NCBI GenBank assembly: GCA_031280275.1
Contig: JAITGX010000038.1
Span: forward strand, 1 to 50,073
DNA length: 50,073 nt
Direction: 5' to 3'
Origin: Synergistaceae bacterium
GTDB taxonomy: Bacteria; Synergistota; Synergistia; Synergistales; Aminobacteriaceae
In this document: positions 8,990 through 18,991 of the stretch, one piece after another
Position numbering within the stretch: position 1 is the stretch's first letter
How the letters are laid out: the number at the start of each line of letters is the position of its first letter
The notes under the pieces: generated by a model
What the model saw: the letters and a program-made list of their open reading frames with translations, nothing else
Databases searched by the model: none
Told to the model about the DNA's origin: nothing
Position numbers and translations under genes: made by a program

Positions 8990-9791
8990 AAGAAACCTGA
9001 TTTTGCGCGCCTCCAGCGGTTTGATGGTCGTTGTGGGCATCTCCATCGGCATCTACAAGGGAGGCTGGCTTTGGGTGCTCGTGGCGACGGCGCTGGCGCT
9101 TCTGTCCCTCTCGGAGTACTACCGCCTGCTGACGCCCCAGTTCCGGCTCTCGCGAGGGATCGGCTACCTCTCCGCCCTGGCCGTGCTCCTTTCCTCAACG
9201 AACGGCGTGAGGCCGGTGGTCGTCCCGCTGATTCTCTCCCTGACGGTCTACGCTATTCTGATGCTCGAAATCGTCCGCCGCCAGATGTGGGGAACCAGCT
9301 TCGCCGTTTGGAACACAGGGGGAACTCTTTCGGGAATCCTCTTCATCGTCGTGCCCTGGACGTGTTTGATCTCGCTGATCAACATCCCGACGGGACGGCT
9401 TCTCTTAGCCTCCCTCTTCACCTGTACATGGAGCTGCGACGTGACGGCCTATCTGGTGGGTACCTGGTGGGGCCGGACGTCCCTCTGCGAAAACATCAGC
9501 CCCAAAAAGACCTGGGAGGGCTTCATCGGAGGCGCGCTGGGCAGTGTGCTGACCATCGCGCTCATCATCTATATCCAGAAGAGGCCGCCCTTTCCCTTGT
9601 TCTTGATAGGGCTGATCTGCGGCTTCGCCGGGCAGTTCGGCGACCTTGCCGAGTCCCTGATCAAGCGGGAGACGGGCGTGAAGGACTCCGGCAAACTGAT
9701 CCCCGGCCACGGCGGAGTCCTTGACCGTTTTGACAGCGTTCTTATCAATGGGCTTCTGACCTACCTTCTTTTCGGGATGCTTCTGGTATGA
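8973..9791 (+). CDS. cdsA: phosphatidate cytidylyltransferase
   Basis: Makes CDP-diacylglycerol from CTP and phosphatidic acid, the common precursor of bacterial phospholipids. The 272-residue integral membrane protein has about seven hydrophobic segments. It carries the family signature near the C-terminal third (SCDVTAYLVG, then SPKKTWEGFIGG) and the terminal GHGGVLDRFDS. AAGGAG at 8961-8966 decides for ATG 8973; a longer in-frame extension to 8814 only reads through the udg gene. It overlaps udg by 17 bases and dxr by 4 (ATGA), so it is part of the same transcript. Confidence 0.95.
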   Translation: MDAVRKRNLILRASSGLMVVVGISIGIYKGGWLWVLVATALALLSLSEYYRLLTPQFRLSRGIGYLSALAVLLSSTNGVRPVVVPLILSLTVYAILMLEIVRRQMWGTSFAVWNTGGTLSGILFIVVPWTCLISLINIPTGRLLLASLFTCTWSCDVTAYLVGTWWGRTSLCENISPKKTWEGFIGGALGSVLTIALIIYIQKRPPFPLFLIGLICGFAGQFGDLAESLIKRETGVKDSGKLIPGHGGVLDRFDSVLINGLLTYLLFGMLLV

Positions 9792-10960
9792 AGGAGAACA
9801 GAGGGGCGAGGAAGCGCGTTGCGCTCATCGGGGCGACGGGCAGCGTGGGTACGTCGGTGCTGGACGTCTGCCGCGCTCATGGAGACCGGCTGGAGGTGGC
9901 CGCCCTGGCCGCGGGGCGGGACGGAAAAAAGCTGGCGCGCCTGGCGGCCGAGTTCGGACCGCCGGTTCTCTGCCTTGCCGACGAGGCCGCCGCCGCCGCC
10001 CTTGCGAGGGAGCTTTCGGGAAGCCCTCTTCGGGTTCTCCGCGGGGTTTCGGGACTTTTGGAGATCGCGCGGGCCCCTGAGGTTGACCACGTGGTTTTTG
10101 CCTCCTCCGGCACGGCGGCCATCAGCGCCCTTCAGGAAGCCCTGAAGGCCGGGAAGGAGGTCTCGCTGGCAAACAAGGAGAGCATCGTGGTGGGCGGACC
10201 GTGGGTCATGCCCCTGGTGCTGGGGCGCGATCAGCTCCGCCCCCTGGACAGTGAGCACAACGCCATATGGCAATGCCTTCACGGGGAGGCGGAAAGCCCG
10301 CGCAAAATCTACCTCACGGCGTCGGGGGGGCCGTTCCGGGACTGGAGCCCCGAAGACCTGAAGAACGTCACGCCGGAGATGGCCCTGAAGCACCCTGTGT
10401 GGAGCATGGGAGCGAAGATCACCGTCGACAGCGCCACCCTGATGAACAAGGGAATTGAGCTGATCGAGGCGATGTTTTTGTTCGGGCTGGGGGCTCATCA
10501 GGTGGAGGCCCTGATCTCACCGGGTTCCTTCGTTCACGGGCTGACGGAGTTCGAGGACGGGAGCGTAAAAATGCTGGCGGGGGACCCAGACATGCGCCTT
10601 CCCGCTGTCTCCTGTCTCCTCTGGCCGGAGCGCTTGCCGCCGAGGGTCAACTATCCGCGTCCGGACTTATCCGCTCGGCGCGTCTCCTTCGACTTGGCGG
10701 ACGAACGGCGTTTCCCGGCGCTGCGTCTGGCCAAGGAGGCGGCGGCACGGGGCGGGGCGTACCCGGCTCTTCTGGTCGGCGCTGACGAGACGGCGGTTGA
10801 CCGATTCCTGAAAGGAGAAATTCCCTTCACCGCCATTCCCCAAATCGTGGAGGCAGCGATGGAGTCCTACACAGGCGGCTCCCCCCGCTCCTTGGACGAA
10901 GCCTTGGAAATTCTGTCCTGGGCTCGTTTCAAGGGGCTTACGACAAAGCGAATCGGGTAG
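9788..10960 (+). CDS. dxr: 1-deoxy-D-xylulose 5-phosphate reductoisomerase
   Basis: Second step of the non-mevalonate (MEP) isoprenoid pathway: NADPH-dependent conversion of DXP to MEP. The 390-residue protein has the N-terminal Rossmann motif GATGSVGTS (residues 15-23) and NKESIVVGG. The substrate/metal site is DSEHNAIWQCL, then SGGPFRDW, MGAKITVDSATLMNKGIE, and VHGLTEFEDGS followed by PDMRLP. The C-terminal helical domain ends at LSWARFKGL. Length is typical. The start overlaps cdsA by ATGA, an arrangement also seen in other bacteria (cdsA-dxr). The usual next gene rseP is absent here; the run stops and a minus-strand gene follows. Confidence 0.95.
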   Translation: MKENRGARKRVALIGATGSVGTSVLDVCRAHGDRLEVAALAAGRDGKKLARLAAEFGPPVLCLADEAAAAALARELSGSPLRVLRGVSGLLEIARAPEVDHVVFASSGTAAISALQEALKAGKEVSLANKESIVVGGPWVMPLVLGRDQLRPLDSEHNAIWQCLHGEAESPRKIYLTASGGPFRDWSPEDLKNVTPEMALKHPVWSMGAKITVDSATLMNKGIELIEAMFLFGLGAHQVEALISPGSFVHGLTEFEDGSVKMLAGDPDMRLPAVSCLLWPERLPPRVNYPRPDLSARRVSFDLADERRFPALRLAKEAAARGGAYPALLVGADETAVDRFLKGEIPFTAIPQIVEAAMESYTGGSPRSLDEALEILSWARFKGLTTKRIG

Positions 10961-11028
10961 GAGGCCGCTGTTGAACGGCCGTCCTCCCACACCACCATGC
11001 GTACCGGCGGGCGGCCCCGTCTTTGTCT

Positions 11029-12414
11029 TCACTCGCAGCGCAGGGTAAGGGCCAGGCCGCCCGTGGAGGTCTCGCGGTATTTTGCGTTCATGTCCTTGCC
11101 CGTCTGGTACATGGTCTCAATGATGACGTCCAGCGGCACGCGCGGCGGGTTGGTGCGCCGCAGGGCCATGCGCGAGGCGTTGATCGCCTTCACCGCCGCG
11201 ATGGCGTTGCGCTCAATGCAGGGCGCCTGCACGAGGCCGCCCACCGGGTCGCAGGTCAGGCCAAGATTGTGCTCCATGGCGATCTCCGCCGCACCCGTAA
11301 CCTGTATCGGACTGCCGCCCATGAGTTCCGTCAGGCCAGCGGCCGCCATTGAGCAGGCGACACCTACCTCGCCCTGACACCCGACCTCCGCGCCGGAGAA
11401 GGAGGCGTTCATCTTGTAGAGAAGCCCCACGGCTCCCGCAGCCATGAAGAAGCGAACCAGGCTTTCCGTGGTCAGCTGCACGACAAAGCGGTCGTAGTAC
11501 GCGATCACCGCCGGAATGACTCCGCAGGAGCCGTTGGTGGGCGCCGTCACCACGCGCCCGCCCACGGAGTTCTCCTCGCTCATGGCCAGGGCGAAGAGGT
11601 TCACCCAGTCAATGACTTTCATGGGGTCATTGGTGTAGCGGTCCGTAGACTCCAGCAGGTGGCGCAGCGGCTTGGCCCGCCGCATGATGTTCAGGCCGCC
11701 GGGCAGCATTCCTTCGACGTTCATGCCCCGCTCCATCGTGGTCCGCATTACGTCCCAAACCGCGTTGAAATATCGGTCGATCTCGGCCCGATCGTGCATA
11801 ACCTCCTCATTTTTCAGCATAAGCGCGGAAATCGAGAGCCCCGTCTCTGCGCAGTGGGCGAGAAGCTCGCTTCCAAAAGCGAAAGGGTAGGGCGTCTGAC
11901 GGGACGCGCTGTCGCTCCCCTCCTGAGCGAAGTGCTCCGCGTCCACGATGAATCCGCCTCCCACAGAGTAATAGGTGTTGAAGTAAACCTCCTTCTCTCC
12001 CGCCTCTCCCGCGAAAGCGTGAATCTCCATTCCGTTTTCATGAAGCGGCAGGTTCTCGTTATGAAAACAGAACCCCCCGCCGCGCTTAAACTCCACCTCA
12101 CGCACATCGGAGCCGACTCGCAGCGGCAGCCGCTCCGTTTGGGCCACCTTCGCCAAAAACGCGGGAATGGCTTCGATGTCCACCGTGTCGGGGGAGTTTC
12201 CCGCCAGCCCCATGATAATCGCCATGTCCGTGTTGTGCCCTTTGCCCGTCAGCGACAGGGAGCCGTAGACGTCCACCCGCACCCGCGTGACGGAGCCCAG
12301 ATGTCCCTTGTCTCGAAGCTCCTCCACGAACATCCGGCCCGCTTTCATCGGCCCCACCGTGTGAGAACTGGACGGCCCCACCCCGATTTTGAAAATGTCG
12401 AACACGCTTAACAT
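11029..12414 (-). CDS. sdaA: L-serine dehydratase, iron-sulfur type (single chain)
   Basis: Deaminates L-serine to pyruvate and ammonia using an oxygen-sensitive [4Fe-4S] cluster. It fits amino-acid fermentation. The 461-residue chain has the N-terminal beta domain with [14 protein letters not shown] (residues 13-26) and the alpha domain with the cysteines of [25 protein letters not shown] and [19 protein letters not shown]. The C-terminus is [11 protein letters not shown]. The start has GGGAGG upstream (complement of 12424-12429). A good minus-strand promoter lies at 12450-12478. It is single-cistron and convergent with dxr; the 68 bases between them hold a small GGCCG/CGGCC inverted repeat but no clear terminator. 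Confidence 0.95.
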   Translation of the reverse strand: MLSVFDIFKIGVGPSSSHTVGPMKAGRMFVEELRDKGHLGSVTRVRVDVYGSLSLTGKGHNTDMAIIMGLAGNSPDTVDIEAIPAFLAKVAQTERLPLRVGSDVREVEFKRGGGFCFHNENLPLHENGMEIHAFAGEAGEKEVYFNTYYSVGGGFIVDAEHFAQEGSDSASRQTPYPFAFGSELLAHCAETGLSISALMLKNEEVMHDRAEIDRYFNAVWDVMRTTMERGMNVEGMLPGGLNIMRRAKPLRHLLESTDRYTNDPMKVIDWVNLFALAMSEENSVGGRVVTAPTNGSCGVIPAVIAYYDRFVVQLTTESLVRFFMAAGAVGLLYKMNASFSGAEVGCQGEVGVACSMAAAGLTELMGGSPIQVTGAAEIAMEHNLGLTCDPVGGLVQAPCIERNAIAAVKAINASRMALRRTNPPRVPLDVIIETMYQTGKDMNAKYRETSTGGLALTLRCE

Positions 12415-12449
12415 AGCCCAAACCTCCCAGGATTGGAATTTTCTTTTAA

Positions 12450-12478
12450 ATTATCCCTCTTTCCCATCTGAGGTGCAA
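12450..12478 (-). promoter_or_regulatory. sigma-70-type promoter for sdaA
   Basis: On the minus strand, TTGCAC (complement of 12473-12478) and GATAAT (complement of 12450-12455) are separated by 17 bases. They lie about 35-65 bases upstream of the sdaA start. The match is 4 of 6 and 5 of 6 to the consensus. Confidence 0.6.
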
Positions 12479-12559
12479 GCCCAAGAGCGAGAAAACCCTG
12501 TTTCTCCGACGCCGCAATAGGGTTTTTCATAAAACCCAAGGTAATTTGCAGAGTCAGTA

Positions 12560-12656
12560 TTAAGGAAGCGCTGATTAATGGGGTTCTTAGGGGCCTGAGG
12601 CCCCTAAGCAGGGCGTGGGGCAGAGCCCCGCAAGGGCTTAATCAGCGTTTCCTTAA
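12560..12656 (-). repeat. dispersed palindromic repeat, copy 3 (complete, inverted orientation)
   Basis: Complete copy in the opposite orientation to copy 1. Arms are TTAAGGAAGCGCTGATTAA at the left and TTAATCAGCGTTTCCTTAA at the right. The AGGGGCC/GGCCCCT hairpin now comes first and the GGGGC-AGA-GCCCC hairpin second. It fills the gap between the divergent sdaA and chemoreceptor promoters (12415-12782); apart from the two promoters the rest of that gap shows nothing. Confidence 0.9.
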
Positions 12657-12689
12657 CAATTTTTAATGAAATTTTATTTCGATACCCCC

Positions 12690-12718
12690 TTGAACACTCA
12701 CATGCGCTATACTATGAT
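12690..12718 (+). promoter_or_regulatory. sigma-70-type promoter for the chemoreceptor gene
   Basis: TTGAAC (12690-12695) and TATGAT (12713-12718) are separated by 17 bases and lie 64 bases upstream of ATG 12783. This is a vegetative-type promoter; I see no flagellar sigma-28 box. Confidence 0.6.
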
Positions 12719-12782
12719 ATGCTTAAATCAAACTAAGCCATATGGACGGGCTGGCGAGAAAATTTGGAGGAGATGGGACATA

Positions 12783-14957
12783 ATGGGAAGAAATTTGAAA
12801 ATCAGTCATAAGCTGCTGTTGGGTTTTGGAGTTCTGCTGCTGGTGTTCATCGCGTCAATTGCCCTGACGTGGCAATACGTCTCTGTGGTCATGAACGGCA
12901 CAACTTTTTTGACGGGGGGGGTCGTTCCGTCACTGGAACTGAGCAGACAGGTTGAGGTCGACGCCTATGAGGTGTTCCTGGCAATGCGCGAGGTGCAGTA
13001 CACAGAAACCGATAAGGCAATCGCGAACTTCAGCAACCAGCTGGCGAAATACCGGAAGTCATATAACGCGATAACCGCGCTGCGCAGCCACAGCTCAATC
13101 CTTCGTGGTCCCACTCACATGGTGGAGAAGGTCGAGCCGATAGCGAAGGAGTACATAAGTTTGAGCGAGCGCATTATGCCCATTATCGCAAAAAAGCAGA
13201 CCCTGTTTAACGCGACCGGAAAGGCGGCCGAGGATGCGTCCGTTGCCGCGCGCCGAATTCTAGAGACGATCCACGCAAGCGCCAAAAGCGACATCACCGC
13301 CCAGGACAACGTCAGGGCAGCGCAGCAGGTGGACGCTTTGCTGCTGAGTGCGCAGATTCTAGAGGACGTCATGTTCGTGCGGCGCGTAATCGTGCGGGCA
13401 ATGGCCACCAACGACGCGGCGGAGATGAGGCGGACGGCCGTCATAATGCAGTCTATCAAGGGAAAGCTGCAACCCTTGGGAGCCTTGCTCAACACCGCCG
13501 ATGAGAAGAGAACTCTAGAGAGCTTGAACGCTGTATTGGTGGATTTAGAGAAAATCTCGAGCGAATTCGCGGCGACTTTCGTTGAGCTGGATGAGCTCCA
13601 CAAAGCCCGCGCTCCGCTGATGGACGCCTTCAACGTAGAGAGCAGCAACGCCTCTCTGCTCTCGGTGGAGCGTATCAAAGAGGTCTCAAGGCAGAACCTG
13701 GCGGACCTGAGCACGGTGATATCCGTGTTGTTCGCCGCCGCCGCTATTGCCATTGTTTTGGGTCTCTTTGTGGCGATAATCCTCGCGAGGAGTATATCGA
13801 AGCCCCTCAACACCATTGTTGACCTGGCTCAGCGCGCCGGGGACGGCGACCTCTCTATTGAGAAGGAGGACTTCCATTATGAAGGGCGGGACGAGCTGGG
13901 GCGCATGGTGGAAGCCTTGTCGGACATGGTAATGTCGCAGGAACACACCATGCACGAAGTCGTTCAAGTCTCGCAAAGCCTCGCGGAGGGCGCTGAGAAC
14001 CTTTCGGCTATCTCCGAAGTGACCAATGCCTCCATGGAGGAGGTCAAGGCGTCCATCGACCAGGTGTCCACGCTGAGTGAGTCCAATGGGGCGGCCTTGG
14101 AGGAGTGCAACGCCGGCGTGGAGGAAATGAGCGCTGGAGCTGACACGGTAGCCCAGTCGGCCACGGACAGCGCAGCCTTCATTTCTCAGACCACGGACGC
14201 CTCAAACAAGGCCATTCAGACGGTGAACAACGTCATCAAGGGTATGCGCAACGTGGACAAAAATTCTAAGGAAAGCGAGACCAAAACCAGGGAACTGGTT
14301 GCCTCCGTGGAAAACGTGAGCAGCTTCGTGTCGGTTATCACGGGAATAGCGGATCAGACGAACCTGTTGGCGCTGAACGCGGCCATCGAGGCGGCGCGGG
14401 CTGGCGAGGTGGGGCGCGGGTTCGCCGTCGTGGCCGAGGAGGTGCGCAAGCTGGCGGAAGAGTCCGCCCGAGCGGCCCAAAACGTGAACGGTATCATCGT
14501 GGAGCTTCAAAGCGGAGCCCAAGCTAGTATCGCGGCCACGACGGAGGCTGGGCGGCTGCTGGAAGAAACCCTTCGCCAGGCGGAGCAGGCCCAAAAGGAG
14601 TTGGACGAGGCCCTGCAGGAGATCAACAAGGCCAACGACTCCATTCAGAACATCGCGGCCGTGGCGGAGGAACAGGCGGCCTCCAGCAAAGAGGTGGCAA
14701 CGGCAATAGATAACTCCACCAAGTCCACAATGGAGGTGGTGGACACCATCGCGAACATCCGCCGGGCCGCCGACGAGACGGCGCAGGCGGCGCAAGGAGT
14801 GGCGGAGCAATCCTCGCTCATGACCGGGCACGCTCAGACTCTGGCGGATGTGCTAGCGCGTTTCAAGCTGCGGGGTATTGAGTCTCCCTCCAAGCCCTCC
14901 AAAGCGCTGGGGGCCATAGCCGCGCCGAAAGCCAGAGTCCGACCCGCTCGCGGTTGA
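12783..14957 (+). CDS. methyl-accepting chemotaxis protein
   Basis: Transmembrane chemoreceptor of 724 residues that senses an unknown ligand outside the cytoplasmic membrane and controls CheA through CheW. Layout: TM1 at about 10-33 ([20 protein letters not shown]), a helical periplasmic domain to about 305, TM2 about 310-333, HAMP about 335-390, then the coiled-coil signalling domain. The conserved hairpin tip is [44 protein letters not shown] (about 519-562). [10 protein letters not shown] marks the second methylation helix. There is no CheR-binding pentapeptide at the C-terminus. GGAGGAG at 12766-12772 supports ATG 12783 over upstream in-frame codons. It is transcribed alone and ends at a strong terminator. 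Confidence 0.95.
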   Translation: MGRNLKISHKLLLGFGVLLLVFIASIALTWQYVSVVMNGTTFLTGGVVPSLELSRQVEVDAYEVFLAMREVQYTETDKAIANFSNQLAKYRKSYNAITALRSHSSILRGPTHMVEKVEPIAKEYISLSERIMPIIAKKQTLFNATGKAAEDASVAARRILETIHASAKSDITAQDNVRAAQQVDALLLSAQILEDVMFVRRVIVRAMATNDAAEMRRTAVIMQSIKGKLQPLGALLNTADEKRTLESLNAVLVDLEKISSEFAATFVELDELHKARAPLMDAFNVESSNASLLSVERIKEVSRQNLADLSTVISVLFAAAAIAIVLGLFVAIILARSISKPLNTIVDLAQRAGDGDLSIEKEDFHYEGRDELGRMVEALSDMVMSQEHTMHEVVQVSQSLAEGAENLSAISEVTNASMEEVKASIDQVSTLSESNGAALEECNAGVEEMSAGADTVAQSATDSAAFISQTTDASNKAIQTVNNVIKGMRNVDKNSKESETKTRELVASVENVSSFVSVITGIADQTNLLALNAAIEAARAGEVGRGFAVVAEEVRKLAEESARAAQNVNGIIVELQSGAQASIAATTEAGRLLEETLRQAEQAQKELDEALQEINKANDSIQNIAAVAEEQAASSKEVATAIDNSTKSTMEVVDTIANIRRAADETAQAAQGVAEQSSLMTGHAQTLADVLARFKLRGIESPSKPSKALGAIAAPKARVRPARG

Positions 14958-14981
14958 CGCGGCGTAAAAGTACAGATACAG

Positions 14982-15016
14982 AAAAGCCCCTGACCATTAC
15001 GGCCGGGGGCTTTTTT
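14982..15016 (+). terminator. rho-independent terminator
   Basis: AAAAGCCCC and GGGGGCTTTTTT form a stem with a loop of about 14 bases, followed by T6. It sits 25 bases after the chemoreceptor stop. As A's precede the stem it can also serve the convergent secreted-protein gene ending at 15057. Confidence 0.85.
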
Positions 15017-15056
15017 CAGAGCCTGTCCAACAGGGGCGCGATGCCCTGCTTACGGG

Positions 15057-15584
15057 TTACTTCGCTTTGTAAGAACTTGCCGTCGTCTCGATCAGGGACT
15101 CGTAACCCGCCAGCTTGTCGAGGGTGAAGATGATGGTGATCAGGTTCCCGTCCTTGACGGAAGAGTACTGCGCCAGAGCTGAGGTCATGCCGCTCACCTC
15201 CACGGTGTAGGAAAGCGCCGCCCAATCCACACCCCCCACGTTTTTGAGTTCACTCTTGACGTCTTTGACTCCGGGGACCGCAGTGGCCTGACCGCTCATA
15301 GCCGAGACAAGGCTCTGGGTTGTCAAGGACGCGTCGGGCACGGGCACTTTGGTTACAGTCAGGGTGAGTGCTTTACCGGTCATCATCGCGGCCTGATCCG
15401 TCGCTACAAGGTAGGTTCCGCTGGCGGCCATAGCTTCGAGCTGTTCCTTCGGCATGGGGTCCCAGCCTTTGGGAAGTTCAATGGAAAACCCGCCCTTGTC
15501 GGACGTGAACGGCGCGGCGAAGGCGCTTCCCACGGCAAACATCACAAACAGAACCGTCAACACACAAACTTTCCAATTTCTCAT
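15057..15584 (-). CDS. secreted protein of unknown function
   Basis: A 175-residue exported protein. Residues 1-23 are a signal peptide: MRNWK, then a hydrophobic core VCVLTVLFVMFAVG, then SAFA as a signal peptidase I site before APFTSDK. The mature part is about 150 residues with no cysteines. The pattern GGFSIELPKGWD near its start, followed by alternating strands, resembles small secreted domains of the PsbP/DUF1795 kind, but I would not name a family. GGGAGGAAG lies upstream of the start and a near-perfect promoter at 15642-15669, so it is probably well expressed. It shares the terminator with the chemoreceptor gene. Confidence 0.8.
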   Translation of the reverse strand: MRNWKVCVLTVLFVMFAVGSAFAAPFTSDKGGFSIELPKGWDPMPKEQLEAMAASGTYLVATDQAAMMTGKALTLTVTKVPVPDASLTTQSLVSAMSGQATAVPGVKDVKSELKNVGGVDWAALSYTVEVSGMTSALAQYSSVKDGNLITIIFTLDKLAGYESLIETTASSYKAK

Positions 15585-15641
15585 TACAAAAACTTCCTCC
15601 CCTAAAATATTTTATTACTCTAAAATCACAAACGGCTTCGT

Positions 15642-15669
15642 ATTATACCCCTGCCCCCCGCAAAGTCAA
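15642..15669 (-). promoter_or_regulatory. strong sigma-70-type promoter for the secreted-protein gene
   Basis: On the minus strand, TTGACT (complement of 15664-15669) and a perfect TATAAT (complement of 15642-15647) are 16 bases apart with a G-rich spacer. They lie 58 bases upstream of the start codon. Confidence 0.75.
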
Positions 15670-15720
15670 GCCCCCTGAAATCAGCCTAAATCAACAGGTT
15701 GAAATCAAAAAATCTTTAAA

Positions 15721-15814
15721 ATAACTGATTAATGGGAGGTTCTTAGAGGTATAAGGTCCCTAAGCAGGGTATGGGGCGGAGCCCCGCAAAGGGGTTAATC
15801 AGCGCTTCCCTAAA
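15721..15814 (-). repeat. dispersed palindromic repeat, copy 4
   Basis: Inverted orientation. Left arm is shortened (ACTGATTAATGGG) and the AGGGGCC hairpin is decayed (AGAGGTATAAGGTCCCT). The GGGGC-GGA-GCCCC hairpin and the right arm TTAATCAGCGCTTCCCTAA are intact. It lies between the secreted-protein gene and the divergent fliE operon. The remaining 15815-16029 holds a TATAAT at 15880-15885 without a good -35 box, so the flagellar operon promoter is not certain. Confidence 0.85.
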
Positions 15815-16029
15815 ATTCTGAACGCGGACGTAAAACCGCCAATGAAAAATCAGAATACGAAATTTACGCAGAGTTGCGTTATAATAATTTGCCGTGCCGG
15901 GGAGCGCGTTCTCGAACGGGTGTTTTATGAGGAGAAATTTTACCCTGTTTTAACGAAAACAATATATTGCCTATATCCGCTTAACGGCGTATGATAGGCG
16001 GACAAGTTTTTTTGAAAGGAAGGTTTTCT

Positions 16030-16344
16030 ATGGATCCGATAGTCTTGGATATGATGAAGTACGCGGAGATTGAGAAGAAAACCCCCAAGCTCACACGGCC
16101 TGAGACTTCAGCCCTTTCCGGTGCAGTTTCTTTCGAAGAACTGCTGTCCTCGTCCATGAAGGAGGTCAACACCCTTCAACTGGAGTCGGACGCCTTGGTC
16201 ACTAAGCTGGCGACAGGGGACGTGGAGGACATCTCCGAGGTGGTTTTAGCTTCTTCCCGCGCGGAGATAGCTCTCAAGATGTTTTTGGAGCTGCGCAACA
16301 AGTTTGTGGACGCCTACCAGCAGTTGTCCAGGATATCCGGCTGA
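16030..16344 (+). CDS. fliE: flagellar hook-basal body protein FliE
   Basis: Small basal-body protein, 104 residues, joining the MS ring to the rod. The C-terminal part is typical: FEELLSSSMKEVNTLQLESDALVTKLATGD, then SRAEIALKMFLELRNKFVDAYQQLSRISG. The start has AAGGAAGG 6 bases upstream (16015-16023) and a better N-terminus (MDPIVLDM) than an in-frame ATG at 15991. It is the first gene of a ten-gene flagellar operon. The flgB and flgC genes that often precede fliE are not here. Confidence 0.93.
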   Translation: MDPIVLDMMKYAEIEKKTPKLTRPETSALSGAVSFEELLSSSMKEVNTLQLESDALVTKLATGDVEDISEVVLASSRAEIALKMFLELRNKFVDAYQQLSRISG

Positions 16345-16364
16345 TTTTGTTCCGCTGAGTGACC

Positions 16365-17933
16365 ATGGAGCGGTTGAAGCAGTTATTTCCTGAGTTTTCG
16401 TCTTTCTGGGCAGGGCTGAAGACGTGGCAAAAGGCGTCTTTGTTCGCGGCGGCTTTTTTGGTCTTTGGCTTGCTGACAGGGGCGATCTTGTGGGCAGGAC
16501 GCACTTCCTACGAGCCGCTTTTCAAGGGTCTGGACACCAAAGACCAGGCGGCTGTACTCGCGTACCTCAAAGAAAACAACATCAGCAACTACCGGCTCGA
16601 CCCGGCAGCTGACGCTATCCTCCTTCCGAGAAGCCAAGTCTACGAGGTTCGCCTTGCCCTGGCTCAAGAGGGCCTTCCCAAGGGCTCCGAGGTGGGTAAG
16701 GAGATTTTCGACGACGCGAGGATGGGAAGAAGCGAGATCGAGCAGAGAATCAACATTGTTCGGGCAATAGAAGGGGAACTTCAGCGCACCATCTCCTGGG
16801 TCGACGCGGTGGAAGCGGCCAAGGTGAGTATCGTCATTCCTAGGGAACCCCTTTTTCTGGAGCAAAAACAGCCTTCCAAAGCGTCCGTCATGCTGCGGTT
16901 GAAATCCGGCGCGCAGCTGGGCTACAACCAGATCAAGGCAATTATCCACCTCGTGGCGCGGAGCGTGGAGGGTTTGCAGCCTGATGAGGTGACTATCGTG
17001 GACACGGCTGGCCGCAACCTGTCCAACCTGGTGGCGGACGACATGTTGTACATCCCCGACGGACAGGGCGAGTTCAAGATGATACAGAGGGAATTCGAGC
17101 GTCAGCGCGAAAGGGAGTACGAGTCCAAGATCCGCGGCCTGCTGGAACCCAGGTACGGCGTCGGCAAGGTCGTCGTCAAGGTGAAGGTGGAGCTGGATTT
17201 CAGCAAGAGGACCGGCACCCTTAAGAGGTACATGCCTGACCCCCAGACGGGGCAGGGTGTCCTTCGTAGCCAAACATCGAACGCGGAAAATTACACCGGC
17301 AGCTCCGCTCCTCCCGGCGGCGCGCCTGGAACGACCACTAACATCCCCGGTTACGCCGTCAACACGCAAAACACGGAGAGCGAATTTAATAAAGAAGAAA
17401 GCGTGAAAAACTACGAAATAACCACCGAGGAAACCAGCGAGGTGTCCTCGCCGGGCACGGAAAGACGCGTAACAGCTTCCGTGCTGCTGAACGGAGACTT
17501 GGGGGAGGAAGAACTCGGCAGGGTTAAAACGATGGTGGCGGCCGCTATCGGCCTCACTACCGCGCAGATGGGGGATGTGGTCGTCAACGCCGGCAAGTTC
17601 GACGATGACATTATAACTCAGATGCGAGAGGAACTTCGCAGAGAACGTCTGGTGCGCCTGGCTTTAGGTATCGCCGCGGCGCTTTTGGTGCTGGCCTGCG
17701 TCGTCTTGACGGTACTTTGGTGGCTGCGCAGGCGCAGGCAGCGTCTGGCGCTCCAGGCGGTACAGGAGGATGGCAAACACGTGCCCACGATCCAGGAGAT
17801 GCTCACGTCTCCCGACCTGCTGGCGTTCCAGGGGGAGATGGCGGTTTTGGAGGAACAGTTGAAAGCCTATGCCAGGAACAACCCCAAAGAAGTGGCCAAC
17901 CTGGTCAACGAATGGATTTCAACAGAGGCCTAG
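16365..17933 (+). CDS. fliF: flagellar MS-ring protein FliF
   Basis: Forms the MS ring in the cytoplasmic membrane, the platform for the rotor and export gate. The 522-residue chain has TM1 at about 22-42, a periplasmic ring-building domain (YEPLFKGLDTKDQAAVLAYLKENNI, LPKGSEVGKEIFDD, then the PRE-type motif IPREPLFLEQKQPSKASVML) and TM2 at about 428-452. The C-terminal tail (EEQLKAYARNNPKEVANLVNEWI, split here only for listing) binds FliG. A GTG at 16359 is the other possible start; neither has a clear Shine-Dalgarno. It ends 38 bases before fliG. Confidence 0.95.
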   Translation: MERLKQLFPEFSSFWAGLKTWQKASLFAAAFLVFGLLTGAILWAGRTSYEPLFKGLDTKDQAAVLAYLKENNISNYRLDPAADAILLPRSQVYEVRLALAQEGLPKGSEVGKEIFDDARMGRSEIEQRINIVRAIEGELQRTISWVDAVEAAKVSIVIPREPLFLEQKQPSKASVMLRLKSGAQLGYNQIKAIIHLVARSVEGLQPDEVTIVDTAGRNLSNLVADDMLYIPDGQGEFKMIQREFERQREREYESKIRGLLEPRYGVGKVVVKVKVELDFSKRTGTLKRYMPDPQTGQGVLRSQTSNAENYTGSSAPPGGAPGTTTNIPGYAVNTQNTESEFNKEESVKNYEITTEETSEVSSPGTERRVTASVLLNGDLGEEELGRVKTMVAAAIGLTTAQMGDVVVNAGKFDDDIITQMREELRRERLVRLALGIAAALLVLACVVLTVLWWLRRRRQRLALQAVQEDGKHVPTIQEMLTSPDLLAFQGEMAVLEEQLKAYARNNPKEVANLVNEWISTEA

Positions 17934-17971
17934 CCCTCTTTTTCCCGTTTTATATGTAAAGGAGTTCTTCT

Positions 17972-18991
17972 ATGGCTAAGACAGCTAGGGCGAGCAACAT
18001 CTCCAACAGGGAAAAAATCGCGGTTCTTATGGTGGCGCTGGGAAACGACATCGCGGCCGAGGTCTACAAGGCTCTCGACGACACCACCATTGAGTTGATC
18101 ACCCTCGAGGTTGCCAATCTGAGGAAGGTCACGCCCGAGGTGAAGCTGGACGTCATGAAGGAAGCCCAGGAGATTCTGATGGCGCGGGAGTTTATGGCGC
18201 GCGGCGGCGTGGAGTACGCTCGAGACGTTTTGGAGCGCGCTTTAGGACCGGAACGCGCTCAGAACCTGCTTACCCGTATCACGGCCAGCCTTCAGGTCCG
18301 TCCTTTCGATTTCATGCGTCACACCGATGCTCAGCAGATTTTGAGTTTCATTCAAGGGGAGCACCCCCAGACCATAGCCCTTATTTTGTCCTATCTCGAA
18401 GCACCTCAGGCGGCCCTGATCATCAGCGGACTGCCTGCGGTTATGCAGGCGGAGGTGGCCAGGCGCATCGCCAAGATGGATCGGATCACGCCCGAAGTTT
18501 TGCGAGAGGTGGAGCGCGTGCTGGAACGCAAGCTGAGCACCGTCATGGGACAGGACTTCACCATCGCAGGGGGCATCGACGCCGTCGTCACCCTCATCAA
18601 CAGCTCCGACCGGGCCACGGAGCGCAACATCATGGAGTACCTGGAGGAAAACGACCCAGAGCTGGCGGAGGAGATCAAGAAGCGCCTCTTCGTGTTCGAG
18701 GACATTATCCGTCTGGACGACCGCTCGCTGCAGCGCGTTCTGCGCGAGGTCGACATGAAGGAGCTGGGGCTGGCCCTCAAAGGCGCCACGGAGGAGCTGC
18801 GCGCGAAGTTTTTCAAAAACATGTCCAAGCGGGCGGCCGAAATGCTCCAGGAGGACATGGAATACATGGGCCCGGTGCGCGTCAAGGACGTGGAGGAGTC
18901 GCAGCAAAAGGTCGTCAATTCGGTCCGCGCTCTGGAGGAAGCCGGCGAGATCGTTATCGCGTCTGGCGGGGAGGACGAGTTGGTTGTCTAA
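17972..18991 (+). CDS. fliG: flagellar motor switch protein FliG
   Basis: Rotor protein that transmits torque from the stator and sets rotation direction. The 339-residue length is typical. The N-terminal domain binds FliF. The middle contains the EHPQ motif (GEHPQTIALILSYL, near 129-142), and the C-terminal domain carries charged torque helices (DRSLQRVLREVDMKELGLALKG, near 249-270) and MGPVRVKDVEESQQ. A strong AAGGAG precedes ATG 17972. Its end overlaps the fliH start by 8 bases. Confidence 0.96.
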   Translation: MAKTARASNISNREKIAVLMVALGNDIAAEVYKALDDTTIELITLEVANLRKVTPEVKLDVMKEAQEILMAREFMARGGVEYARDVLERALGPERAQNLLTRITASLQVRPFDFMRHTDAQQILSFIQGEHPQTIALILSYLEAPQAALIISGLPAVMQAEVARRIAKMDRITPEVLREVERVLERKLSTVMGQDFTIAGGIDAVVTLINSSDRATERNIMEYLEENDPELAEEIKKRLFVFEDIIRLDDRSLQRVLREVDMKELGLALKGATEELRAKFFKNMSKRAAEMLQEDMEYMGPVRVKDVEESQQKVVNSVRALEEAGEIVIASGGEDELVV